Shown here one piece after another: positions 17,076 through 22,435 of a stretch of 22,435 nucleotides of DNA (the first letter of the stretch is position 1; the number at the start of each line of letters is the position of its first letter). A program made the translations under genes and the position numbers. The notes under the pieces were generated by a model. That model made no database searches, was not told the origin of the DNA, and was given only the letters and a program-made list of their open reading frames with translations. Location: NCBI RefSeq assembly GCF_046044395.1, contig NZ_JBJUSG010000052.1:1-22435 (forward strand), given 5' to 3'. Source of the stretch: Magnetominusculus dajiuhuensis. GTDB taxonomy: Bacteria; Nitrospirota; Thermodesulfovibrionia; Thermodesulfovibrionales; Magnetobacteriaceae.

Positions 17076-17499
17076 TATAGTAGCAAAACCGCCGGTAGAG
17101 TTCGCCGGGGTCTATCTTGTCGAAGTGGCTGTAAATTATCCTGTCAGCAGAGGCAATCTTCTCTCCGTCTATAAACATAGCGGCCGTCCCCAGGGTGTCG
17201 CGCTTAGAGGTAGAGATAATCTCTCCATGTATTTCCGCCTTAAAGCCGGGTCTAAGGCGCGATGGGATTTTTGCCCCTTCAACGAGTGTCAACACCGGCG
17301 AGAGTTTAAAGTCGTGGGAGTAAATAACGAGCCAACCGAGAAGCTGCGCCATTGCCTCAATGAATATGACGCCCGGCACAAGGGCCACTTTCTCGAAATG
17401 CCCGCGCAGAAATTCCTCGGACAGGGCAAAGGTCTTAATACCGCTAATGTCCTTGCCTTTTTCTATTCTGGTTATGCTGTCGTAGAATAAAAATCTCAT
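17050..17499 (-). CDS. FabZ-like dehydratase with altered active-site motif
   Basis: A 149-residue hot-dog protein. The catalytic His34 and Glu48 are spaced 14 residues as in FabZ, within RGHFEKVALVPGVIFIEAM. The usual H-F-P-G-x-P is replaced by H-F-E-K-V-A, so the tight turn after the His is not conserved, while VPGV and IEA remain. The length and the short N-terminus (FLFYDSI) match the other short dehydratase at 8607-9062, suggesting a common subfamily. It may dehydrate an unusual acyl chain, isomerise a double bond, or be only a binding partner; the sequence does not decide. The gene starts 28 bases after the ketosynthase-like gene and overlaps the next one by 26 bases. Confidence 0.82.
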   Translation of the reverse strand: MRFLFYDSITRIEKGKDISGIKTFALSEEFLRGHFEKVALVPGVIFIEAMAQLLGWLVIYSHDFKLSPVLTLVEGAKIPSRLRPGFKAEIHGEIISTSKRDTLGTAAMFIDGEKIASADRIIYSHFDKIDPGELYRRFCYYSGKQSSEF

Positions 17500-17526
17500 T
17501 ATTAAACCGCCTGTTTGTTATTGCAC

Positions 17527-18804
17527 TTACGCCACTCGCTCAATGATTAACGACGAGGCCTGGCCCTCGTAACTGTTACAGTTGATCATAACCCGTGAGA
17601 CCCGCTTTTGTAAAGGATTCTCTGTGACGATGTCAAAGCGGACGGCCTCATCTACGGGGGTGGAATATAGAGACGGCGGGATTGTGCCGGTTTTTATCAC
17701 ATACGCGGCGACTGCCGTGTCAAGCGGCGCGGCGGCGGCATAGAGGTTGCCAAGTGCGCCCTTTGTGGAAATCACGCTTATCGGGCAATTTTTAAACAGC
17801 TCGTTGACGGCCTCGATCTCGTTTTTATCGCCGGTGGAAGTGCCGTCACCGTGGGCTATCAAAAGGCCGATGTCCGCGGGTCTCAGTCCGGCCATTGAGA
17901 GGGCGGCACTCATCGAATTTATTATCGCGGCGGCGGTTGGGCCGCTGCAAAAATCGTCGCCGATACCAAACGCCCTGCCCCATCCTATTATTGCGGCAAT
18001 AGGAGAGACGCCACGGGCAACTGCCGATGACAGCGTCTCAATTGCCAAAAAACCGGCACCATCGCCCGGAGTTGTCCCGCATCTAAGCGAGGAAAACGGG
18101 CGGCATGACAATACGCCGTCCTCACGTGATTTCAAAACCCCGGCAATATGGCCTCGTGCGAGGCTTGACGGGGTGATTTTTTCACTTACCCCTCCGGCAA
18201 GGACTATCTTTGCCCTGCCGCTTAACGCAGCGGCAATGCCCTCGGCTATTGCTGAGACGCCGGAGTCGGCATGGGCAGAGAAGACCGCGTTTTCTCCCTG
18301 AATTTTTAGTCTTACCGAACTCTGGCAGAGGGCAATGTTATTGAGCATTGACAGAGGCCACAGTGGGTATATCTCCCTATAGCCCTTCGTATAAAAGGCG
18401 TCATGGTCGAGGCCGCCCTTTGGCAGAGAGGACTTCAGCACCGCCGCAAGGAGGTCGTCTGTCTCGTAGTCAACCATTGGAAGTCCGGCGAAAAACCCTA
18501 TTGCATCAGGCGTAATCTCAGGGGCAGTCTCTATGGCGGCATTTTTATATGCCTGTACGGCGCTCTCCATTAGTAAGAACGAATGGGTATTCATAATGCG
18601 GGCGTCACGCGGGCTGATATGGAGGTCTTGCGGGGTTGGACAGGCGGTTATGGCCGCCGACTTGCAGGGAAACTCCGCAAAATCAATAAAGTCAATTCGG
18701 GCCGCGCCGCACCTGCCGCCCAATAAACCTTCCCATACCTCATCAGGCGTGCGGCCAAGCGCACATACCACACCGATTCCAGTTATTACAGCCTGTTCGT
18801 CCAT
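17527..18804 (-). CDS. ketosynthase-like protein lacking the nucleophile (possible chain-length factor)
   Basis: A 425-residue FabF-family protein. The opening AVITGIGVVCALG, LAGGVSEK and the AHGDGTSTGD region are clearly KAS. Ungapped comparison with the complete enzyme at 15753 puts Ala179 (in FSAHADSG) where Cys should be, and Asn353 (ALGNLYAAA) where the second His should be; His318 is kept. Such a protein cannot do normal condensation. Known families of this kind act as chain-length factors or malonyl decarboxylase partners of a true ketosynthase. The start is ATG 18804, which gives the family's usual spacing to ITG; an in-frame TTG at 18825 would add seven residues. It is the first gene of the minus-strand block, facing away from the plus-strand block. 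Confidence 0.87.
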   Translation of the reverse strand: MDEQAVITGIGVVCALGRTPDEVWEGLLGGRCGAARIDFIDFAEFPCKSAAITACPTPQDLHISPRDARIMNTHSFLLMESAVQAYKNAAIETAPEITPDAIGFFAGLPMVDYETDDLLAAVLKSSLPKGGLDHDAFYTKGYREIYPLWPLSMLNNIALCQSSVRLKIQGENAVFSAHADSGVSAIAEGIAAALSGRAKIVLAGGVSEKITPSSLARGHIAGVLKSREDGVLSCRPFSSLRCGTTPGDGAGFLAIETLSSAVARGVSPIAAIIGWGRAFGIGDDFCSGPTAAAIINSMSAALSMAGLRPADIGLLIAHGDGTSTGDKNEIEAVNELFKNCPISVISTKGALGNLYAAAAPLDTAVAAYVIKTGTIPPSLYSTPVDEAVRFDIVTENPLQKRVSRVMINCNSYEGQASSLIIERVA

Positions 18805-18825
18805 GCTCGCATTAATTAGTACCAA

Positions 18826-18950
18826 AATACGGCAAAAAAAGTAAAGGGATTTACGGTTTTTTCCGTTTGTTATGCCGTTAGCTCGTACTGCCTCACGAAG
18901 AATTTTATTTAATTTATTTTAAAAAAAATTAAAATTTATTAAAAAAAGAC
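18826..18950. other. AT-rich intergenic region between the divergent blocks
   Basis: The region separates the minus-strand ketosynthase-like gene from the promoter of the plus-strand block. Bases 18902-18949 consist almost only of A and T in runs, as in an UP-element-like or curved tract directly before the -35 box at 18951. A small hairpin (ACGG, six T's, CCGT) lies near 18853-18866. I could not identify a convincing promoter for the minus-strand block here, though one is expected. Confidence 0.6.
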
Positions 18951-18978
18951 TTGACTTTTTCTACCCCCCCCCTATAAT
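18951..18978 (+). promoter_or_regulatory. sigma-70-type promoter with a nine-C tract in its spacer
   Basis: The -35 box TTGACT (18951-18956) matches five of six consensus bases and the -10 box TATAAT (18973-18978) all six, separated by 16 bases. The spacer holds nine consecutive C's (18964-18972) that touch the -10 box. An A/T tract lies just upstream. Transcription would start near 18985 and read the plus-strand genes. One added C would give the optimal 17-base spacing. Confidence 0.82.
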
Positions 18979-19041
18979 ACAAGATGTTTGATATTGATTT
19001 ATATATAGATAAACAAATTTATGAATAGGTGCTGAGATACA

Positions 19042-19173
19042 ATGGCTGGAAAGACATTACCGCCGCTAAAGATAGGCAATTTAACGGCTGAAGTTCCCCT
19101 AATTCAGGGCGGGATAGGTGTGAGAATATCTCTTGCCGTGTCTGATTATCAGAGATTCGTTAAAGACTTGTAA
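19042..19173 (+). pseudogene. remnant of a nitronate monooxygenase / FabK-like flavoprotein gene
   Basis: A 43-codon open frame beginning MAGKTLPPLKIGNLTAEVP. Residues 6-30, through LIQGGIGVRISL, match the conserved N-terminus of the 2-nitropropane dioxygenase family (LP-L-IG-L-A-VP-IQGGMGVGISL), flavoproteins that include nitronate monooxygenases and the enoyl-ACP reductase FabK. A full member has over 300 residues. Here, right after the first strand and loop, the reading turns into AVSDYQRFVKDL and stops. It therefore looks like a truncated or internally deleted gene, lying between the promoter and the first ketosynthase of the plus-strand block. A weak AGGTG lies about 12 bases before its ATG. 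A functional leader peptide is an alternative. The family match is from memory. Confidence 0.62.
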
Positions 19174-19204
19174 TAAACCGTAACATACCTGTGGAGGAAA
19201 TTAC

Positions 19205-20437
19205 ATGAAAAGAGAAAGAATCGTAATTACAGGAGTGGGTTTAACGGCGCCTAACGGCAATAATCTTACCGAGTTTAGGAAGAATCTCCTTGAGGGTAAG
19301 TCAGGTGTTATTCTTTTTAAAGAGAAACTTATGGGGGATGTTATCGCTGGGGTATGTAATTATGATGAAACCAAGTATCAGTCCAAAAAAGAGAGAAGAC
19401 GGGGCACACGGGCGGCATCAATTGGCATATACTGCGCCCATGAGGCATTAAAAGACGCTCATATTGATTTGGCCGATTTGGATAAGTCCAATATAGGTAT
19501 ATATGTCGGAACGACCGAGCATGGAATTGTCGAGTCAACAGACGAAATTCTATCAATAAAGGATTACGAATATAACCTAAAATATATATCACATCTTCTT
19601 AATCCAAAGGCAATAGCAAATAATCCTGCTGGTGAAATAGCCCTGAATCTTGGAATAACAGGGCCGCATTACACGGTAGGGGCGGCGTGCGCGGCGGGAA
19701 ACATTGGCCTTATCCACGGCGCACAGATGCTCATGTTAGACGAAGTTGACTACGCAATATGCGGCGGAGTGTCAGAGAGTATAAGGGGTTTTCTAATTTT
19801 TGCCAGCTTTAAAAACGAAGGTGCCCTTGCTAATCATGCAGACCCGCATAAAGCTTGCAGACCCTTCGATATTGATAGAAACGGTATTGTAATCTCGGAA
19901 GGCGGTTGTTTATATATACTGGAAAGGTTAGACGATGCCTTATCAAGAAAGGCAACCATATATGGTGAGCTGGCGGGATATGCCATAAACACAGACGCAA
20001 CCGACTATGTGGCGCCTGACAGAGAGAGGCAGGTTCAATGTATGGCTAAGGCCCTCGATAAAGCGGGAATTAAGCCTAACGACATTGACATAATAAATAC
20101 CCACTCAACATCAACACCGCTTGGCGACGAAACAGAGGGTAAGGCAATCTATAGTGTATTCGGTAATAATGATAACGTTTATATTACCAATACAAAGAGC
20201 TATATCGGGCATACGATGGGGGCTGCCGGGGCGCTTGAGCTTGCGGGTGAACTACCTTCTTTTACCGATGGTTTCGTTCATCAGACACTAAATCTGGATA
20301 ATCTCGACCCTAAGTGCATGATTACAAATATCGTAAGAAATGAGCATAAAAAAGTGGACGGCATAAAATATATCCTGAATAATTCCTTTGGCATGTTAGG
20401 TATTAATTCTACGGTAATTATAAAAAAATATGAATAA
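19205..20437 (+). CDS. 3-oxoacyl-ACP synthase, FabF type, of the plus-strand block
   Basis: A 410-residue KAS-family condensing enzyme with its triad in place: Cys162 in VGAACAAGN, His300 in NTHSTSTPLGD, and His336 in YIGHTMGAAG. The loop after the first His reads HSTST instead of the usual HGT-T, and the C-terminal motif is NSFGMLGINS rather than NSFGFGG, so it is a divergent member, perhaps with an unusual substrate. The ATG follows a strong GGAGG site at 19193-19197. It is the first complete gene after the 18951 promoter. Base composition is more AT-rich than in the other ketosynthase genes of the window, and the sequence is not close to any of them. Confidence 0.93.
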   Translation: MKRERIVITGVGLTAPNGNNLTEFRKNLLEGKSGVILFKEKLMGDVIAGVCNYDETKYQSKKERRRGTRAASIGIYCAHEALKDAHIDLADLDKSNIGIYVGTTEHGIVESTDEILSIKDYEYNLKYISHLLNPKAIANNPAGEIALNLGITGPHYTVGAACAAGNIGLIHGAQMLMLDEVDYAICGGVSESIRGFLIFASFKNEGALANHADPHKACRPFDIDRNGIVISEGGCLYILERLDDALSRKATIYGELAGYAINTDATDYVAPDRERQVQCMAKALDKAGIKPNDIDIINTHSTSTPLGDETEGKAIYSVFGNNDNVYITNTKSYIGHTMGAAGALELAGELPSFTDGFVHQTLNLDNLDPKCMITNIVRNEHKKVDGIKYILNNSFGMLGINSTVIIKKYE

Positions 20438-20470
20438 ATACATAAATGCCTACGAAGTTAACGCTTCTCT

Positions 20471-20552
20471 GGATTCCTGCTTTCGCAGGAATGACAGACA
20501 AGGCAAAACAAATAAACACCTAATTTTGTCATTCCTGCGAAAGCAGGAATCC
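20471..20552. repeat. 26-base perfect inverted repeat (REP/MITE-like) between ketosynthase and ACP genes
   Basis: The arms 20471-20496 and 20527-20552 are exact reverse complements, 30 bases apart. Each arm is itself an imperfect palindrome (ATTCCTGC, four-base loop, GCAGGAAT) followed by GACA at the inner side. This repeat word is seen dispersed in many bacterial genomes. It lies within the probable transcript, so the mRNA could fold a long hairpin here. The rest of the 190-base gap is AT-rich and holds only the ACP ribosome site. Confidence 0.9.
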
Positions 20553-20627
20553 ATGTGTGTGGGTGGTTATAAAAAAACGGTTAACTGCATTGGCAATTAA
20601 AATATATACAAACGGAGGAAATATAAA

Positions 20628-20876
20628 ATGACAAGAAAAGACATCATGAGTTCTGTGATAGAAATAATGCAGGAGGTTATGCCAGAAAACGATTGTTCGG
20701 GTATTCAGGATACGGAGGTGCCTTTTAGTAATATGGTAGATATGGACAGTATGGATTTTCTTGATGTTGTTATGGCGATTCAGAAAAAGTATAGGATAGA
20801 GATACCTGATGGTGATTTTGGTAGTTTGAGGACGATGAAAAGCACATTGGATTACCTCGAAACAAAAATAAAATAG
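20628..20876 (+). CDS. acyl carrier protein
   Basis: An 82-residue acidic protein of normal ACP length. The phosphopantetheine site is Ser41 in VDMDSMDFLDVV, matching the D-S-(L/M)-(D/E) rule of carrier proteins. Helix 1 (residues 3-16) and the IEIPDGDF segment before the last helices also fit. It is not the housekeeping AcpP type, which has a more acidic helix 2 and the GADSLDTVELV motif; it resembles the carriers in specialised clusters. The ribosome site GGAGG at 20614-20618 is strong. The fabZ gene follows after only 2 bases. It is the only ACP in the window and so the likely partner of the AcpS at 9059-9439. Confidence 0.93.
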   Translation: MTRKDIMSSVIEIMQEVMPENDCSGIQDTEVPFSNMVDMDSMDFLDVVMAIQKKYRIEIPDGDFGSLRTMKSTLDYLETKIK

Positions 20877-20878
20877 AT

Positions 20879-21322
20879 ATGGACACCGTTATTAAATACT
20901 ATATCCCGCACAGGGAGCCTTTTTTGTTTGTAGATGAGGTCGCAGATATTACTGACACTCATATACGGGCAAAGAAGTATATCTCAGGCGACGCAGATTT
21001 CTTTAAAGGACATTATCCGGGGTTTCCTTTAATGCCGGGGGTGTTAGTATGTGAGGCGATACTTCAGACAGGGGCGGTATTGATTGCCCACATAACGAAA
21101 GAAAATATCAAGGACGACGTCCCCGTGGTAACCAGAATGAACAACATAAAGTTCAAAAAAATGGTATTACCAGGAGATACGATAGAGATGTCCGTTGAGA
21201 TTATTGATAATAGGAGCAATGTGTATTATCTTAAGGGGGCGGCAAAAGTTGACAATAAATTGGCAGTGAGCCTTGACTTTGCTTGCGGTTTAGTGAAAAA
21301 AGGGGTGATGGAGCTAAAATGA
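20879..21322 (+). CDS. fabZ: 3-hydroxyacyl-ACP dehydratase, FabZ type
   Basis: A 147-residue hot-dog protein with the full standard FabZ layout: the lead-in IPHREPFLFVDEV at residues 9-21, then GHYPGFPLMPGVLVCEA with catalytic His45 and Glu59. This is the most canonical of the three dehydratases in the window. It would convert 3-hydroxyacyl-ACP to trans-2-enoyl-ACP, the substrate of the reductase encoded next. There is no ribosome site of its own; the ATG comes 2 bases after the ACP stop, so it is probably translated by coupling. Its last four bases overlap the start codon of the enoyl reductase gene. Confidence 0.93.
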   Translation: MDTVIKYYIPHREPFLFVDEVADITDTHIRAKKYISGDADFFKGHYPGFPLMPGVLVCEAILQTGAVLIAHITKENIKDDVPVVTRMNNIKFKKMVLPGDTIEMSVEIIDNRSNVYYLKGAAKVDNKLAVSLDFACGLVKKGVMELK

Positions 21323-22137
21323 GTTTTTTACAGTTAGAAGGCAAGAAATTTCTTATAGTGGGTGTATTTAATAAAAAAAGTATTGCGTACCATGCGGCCA
21401 AATGCCTTGAACAAGAGGGGGCGGAGTGTATTTATGTAGTAAAAGACGATGGCGTCAAAGAGAAAGTGCGACAGTTTATACCTGATGCCAATATTTTTTC
21501 ATGTAATGTCGAGAAACAAGATGAGATAGAAAATCTCTATAGAGATATTTCAACATTACACACCAAAATAGATGGGATGTTACACTCTATCGCATTTGCT
21601 AATTTTTCTGAAGGACTAAAACCGTTTCACGAGACAAAAAAGAAAGATTTTCTACAGGCTATCGACATCTCGTGTTATTCTCTGATTAATTTGTCTTATG
21701 CCTTTAAAGATATACTCGATAAGAACGCCTCAGTGGTAACTCTTTCTGTTCCATTTACTAAAATAGCGGTTGAAACTTACGGGTATATGGCGCCTGTCAA
21801 AGCCGCATTAGAATCATCGGTGGTATATCTGGCGCAGTCGTTCAGCCAATTTTCACAGGTCAGATTTAACGTTGTTTCAGCCAACGTCATAAAAACATCA
21901 TCTGCCGCCGGACTGCCAGACTACATAAAGTTGTCTCTTTATGCGGAAAGTTTGACGTTTAGAAAAAAGGCAATTGAAACAAAAGAAATTGCCAACGTGA
22001 TAACATTCTTACTAAGCGGCAGTTCAAGTGCTATCAATGGGCAATCAGTAGTTGCAGATGCGGGTATGATTGTGAATCTCTTCGATAGAGAAGTTCTTGA
22101 AATATTTTATAAGAATAAGATCGGGATAGATACATAG
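21319..22137 (+). CDS. fabI: enoyl-ACP reductase, FabI-like
   Basis: A 272-residue SDR-type protein. The N-terminus KKFLIVGVFNKKSIAYHAAK matches the FabI nucleotide loop, and LHSIAFAN is a FabI hallmark. The catalytic Tyr154 and Lys161 are spaced as in FabI (Y-x6-K) within TYGYMAPVKAALE. The second, substrate-contacting Tyr of FabI, about ten residues earlier, is not conserved (the region reads SVPFTKIAVE), so this may be a divergent or specialised form. The start is ATG 21319, overlapping the fabZ stop as ATGA; the frame opens upstream at 21283, but those 12 residues precede the conserved fold and have no match. It would saturate the chain, which argues that the plus-strand block alone could make reduced acyl chains. 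Confidence 0.88.
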   Translation: MSFLQLEGKKFLIVGVFNKKSIAYHAAKCLEQEGAECIYVVKDDGVKEKVRQFIPDANIFSCNVEKQDEIENLYRDISTLHTKIDGMLHSIAFANFSEGLKPFHETKKKDFLQAIDISCYSLINLSYAFKDILDKNASVVTLSVPFTKIAVETYGYMAPVKAALESSVVYLAQSFSQFSQVRFNVVSANVIKTSSAAGLPDYIKLSLYAESLTFRKKAIETKEIANVITFLLSGSSSAINGQSVVADAGMIVNLFDREVLEIFYKNKIGIDT

Positions 22138-22154
22138 AGCTTAGGGGGGATTAT

Positions 22155-22184
22155 ATGAGTGAGAAAAAATATAAACACATTTAG
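22155..22184 (+). other. nine-codon mini open frame with ribosome site
   Basis: A short frame, MSEKKYKHI followed by TAG, is preceded by a run of six G's and an A at 22144-22150. It sits in the 59-base gap between the reductase gene and the next open frame. It could be a leader peptide or the stub of a deleted gene. Nothing else supports it, and I give it low weight. Confidence 0.25.
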
Positions 22185-22196
22185 TGGGAGGCGTAT

Positions 22197-22388
22197 ATGA
22201 ATAAAATAATACCATTTTTTGATATTCTAAATGAAGATGATATTCAGTGGTTTTTAAATAATGGAGTAGAGTGTATTGTAGAACATGATACTATCTTTAT
22301 CAATAATGGATACAAGGATATACCCCTTTATTTAATTATAGATGGTTTTGTTGAATTATATATAGATAGTGATAATAGACTATCGTAA
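22197..22388 (+). pseudogene. truncated cyclic-nucleotide-binding-domain protein
   Basis: A 63-codon frame with a strong ribosome site (GGGAGG) before the ATG. Residues 10-57 (from LNEDDIQWFLNNG through IIDGFVELYID) follow the start of a cNMP-binding domain as in Crp/Fnr proteins and kinase regulatory subunits: a first helix, then the strands that build the jelly roll. The phosphate-binding cassette and the rest of the domain, another 60 residues or more, are missing, because the frame runs into different, less AT-rich sequence near 22376 and stops. Either the gene is broken there by an insertion or rearrangement, or a frameshift lies near the edge. If intact it might have regulated this block. 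Confidence 0.55.
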
Positions 22389-22435
22389 GCGTCTAAATAA
22401 CTACACCCGTTGATTTCCCTGCGAGGGCATCCCTA
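22389..22435. other. right edge, possible end of an inserted sequence
   Basis: The last bases differ in composition from the very AT-rich gene they interrupt and contain TAAATAACTACACCC, which could be the terminus of a mobile element. Too little is present to identify one. Confidence 0.25.

Noticed and set aside
7312..18804. Identification as a standard aryl-polyene or ladderane cluster
   Set aside because: KS, KS-like, dehydratase, FabG and AcpS recall aryl-polyene clusters, but the ammonia-lyase, AMP ligase, acyltransferase and export genes are missing; the radical SAM and desaturase genes expected for ladderanes are also missing.
21283..21318. Upstream extension of the enoyl reductase
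   Set aside because: The frame overlaps fabZ; the ATGA overlap at 21319 is the usual coupled start and leaves the normal FabI N-terminus.

Overview
The window looks like chromosomal DNA of a Gram-negative, motile bacterium. It has a lipoprotein signal peptide, a CXXCH chemoreceptor, lipid and heptose genes that suggest an elaborate envelope, and dispersed palindromic repeats. The gene style and the repeats around the word GCCGGAATGAC resemble Nitrospirota (the Magnetobacterium type) or the former deltaproteobacteria, but that is an impression from memory, not a demonstrated placement.

Layout. (1) 153-996, plus strand: a small lipoprotein and coaE. (2) 973-2966, minus strand: a histidine kinase whose 3' end overlaps coaE tail to tail, and a tRNA-Cys(GCA). 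(3) 3019-18804, minus strand: fourteen closely packed genes in one direction. In transcription order they are a ketosynthase-like protein lacking its nucleophile, a FabZ-type dehydratase with an altered motif, a complete FabF-type ketosynthase, a spacer with nested inverted repeats, three chemoreceptors (the middle one with a haem-type CXXCH motif), FabG, AcpS, a FabZ-type dehydratase, a second ketosynthase with Ser at the Cys position, a heptose-phosphate nucleotidyltransferase, a heptose-phosphate kinase of the GHMP family, and a large YfhO-like membrane protein. (4) 18951-22435, plus strand: a near-consensus promoter with nine C's in its spacer, a remnant of a nitronate monooxygenase/FabK-like gene, a third active ketosynthase, an acyl carrier protein, FabZ, a FabI-like enoyl reductase, and a truncated cyclic-nucleotide-binding protein at the edge.

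How the genes may work together. Between them the two divergent blocks encode a full type II acyl-chain machine: ACP, phosphopantetheinyl transferase, ketosynthases with two non-canonical partners, ketoreductase, three dehydratases and an enoyl reductase. One block is coupled to heptose activation and a membrane protein. My inference is a dedicated, non-housekeeping lipid, polyene or glycolipid pathway. The minus-strand block has AcpS but no ACP, and the plus-strand block has the ACP but no ketoreductase, so they may depend on each other. The three chemoreceptors sit inside the lipid block. The spacer homopolymer suggests that the plus-strand block may be switched by slippage.

The plus-strand block at the right is visibly more AT-rich than the rest, so the two blocks may have different histories. 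No CRISPR array, rRNA, complete insertion sequence or phage gene was seen.
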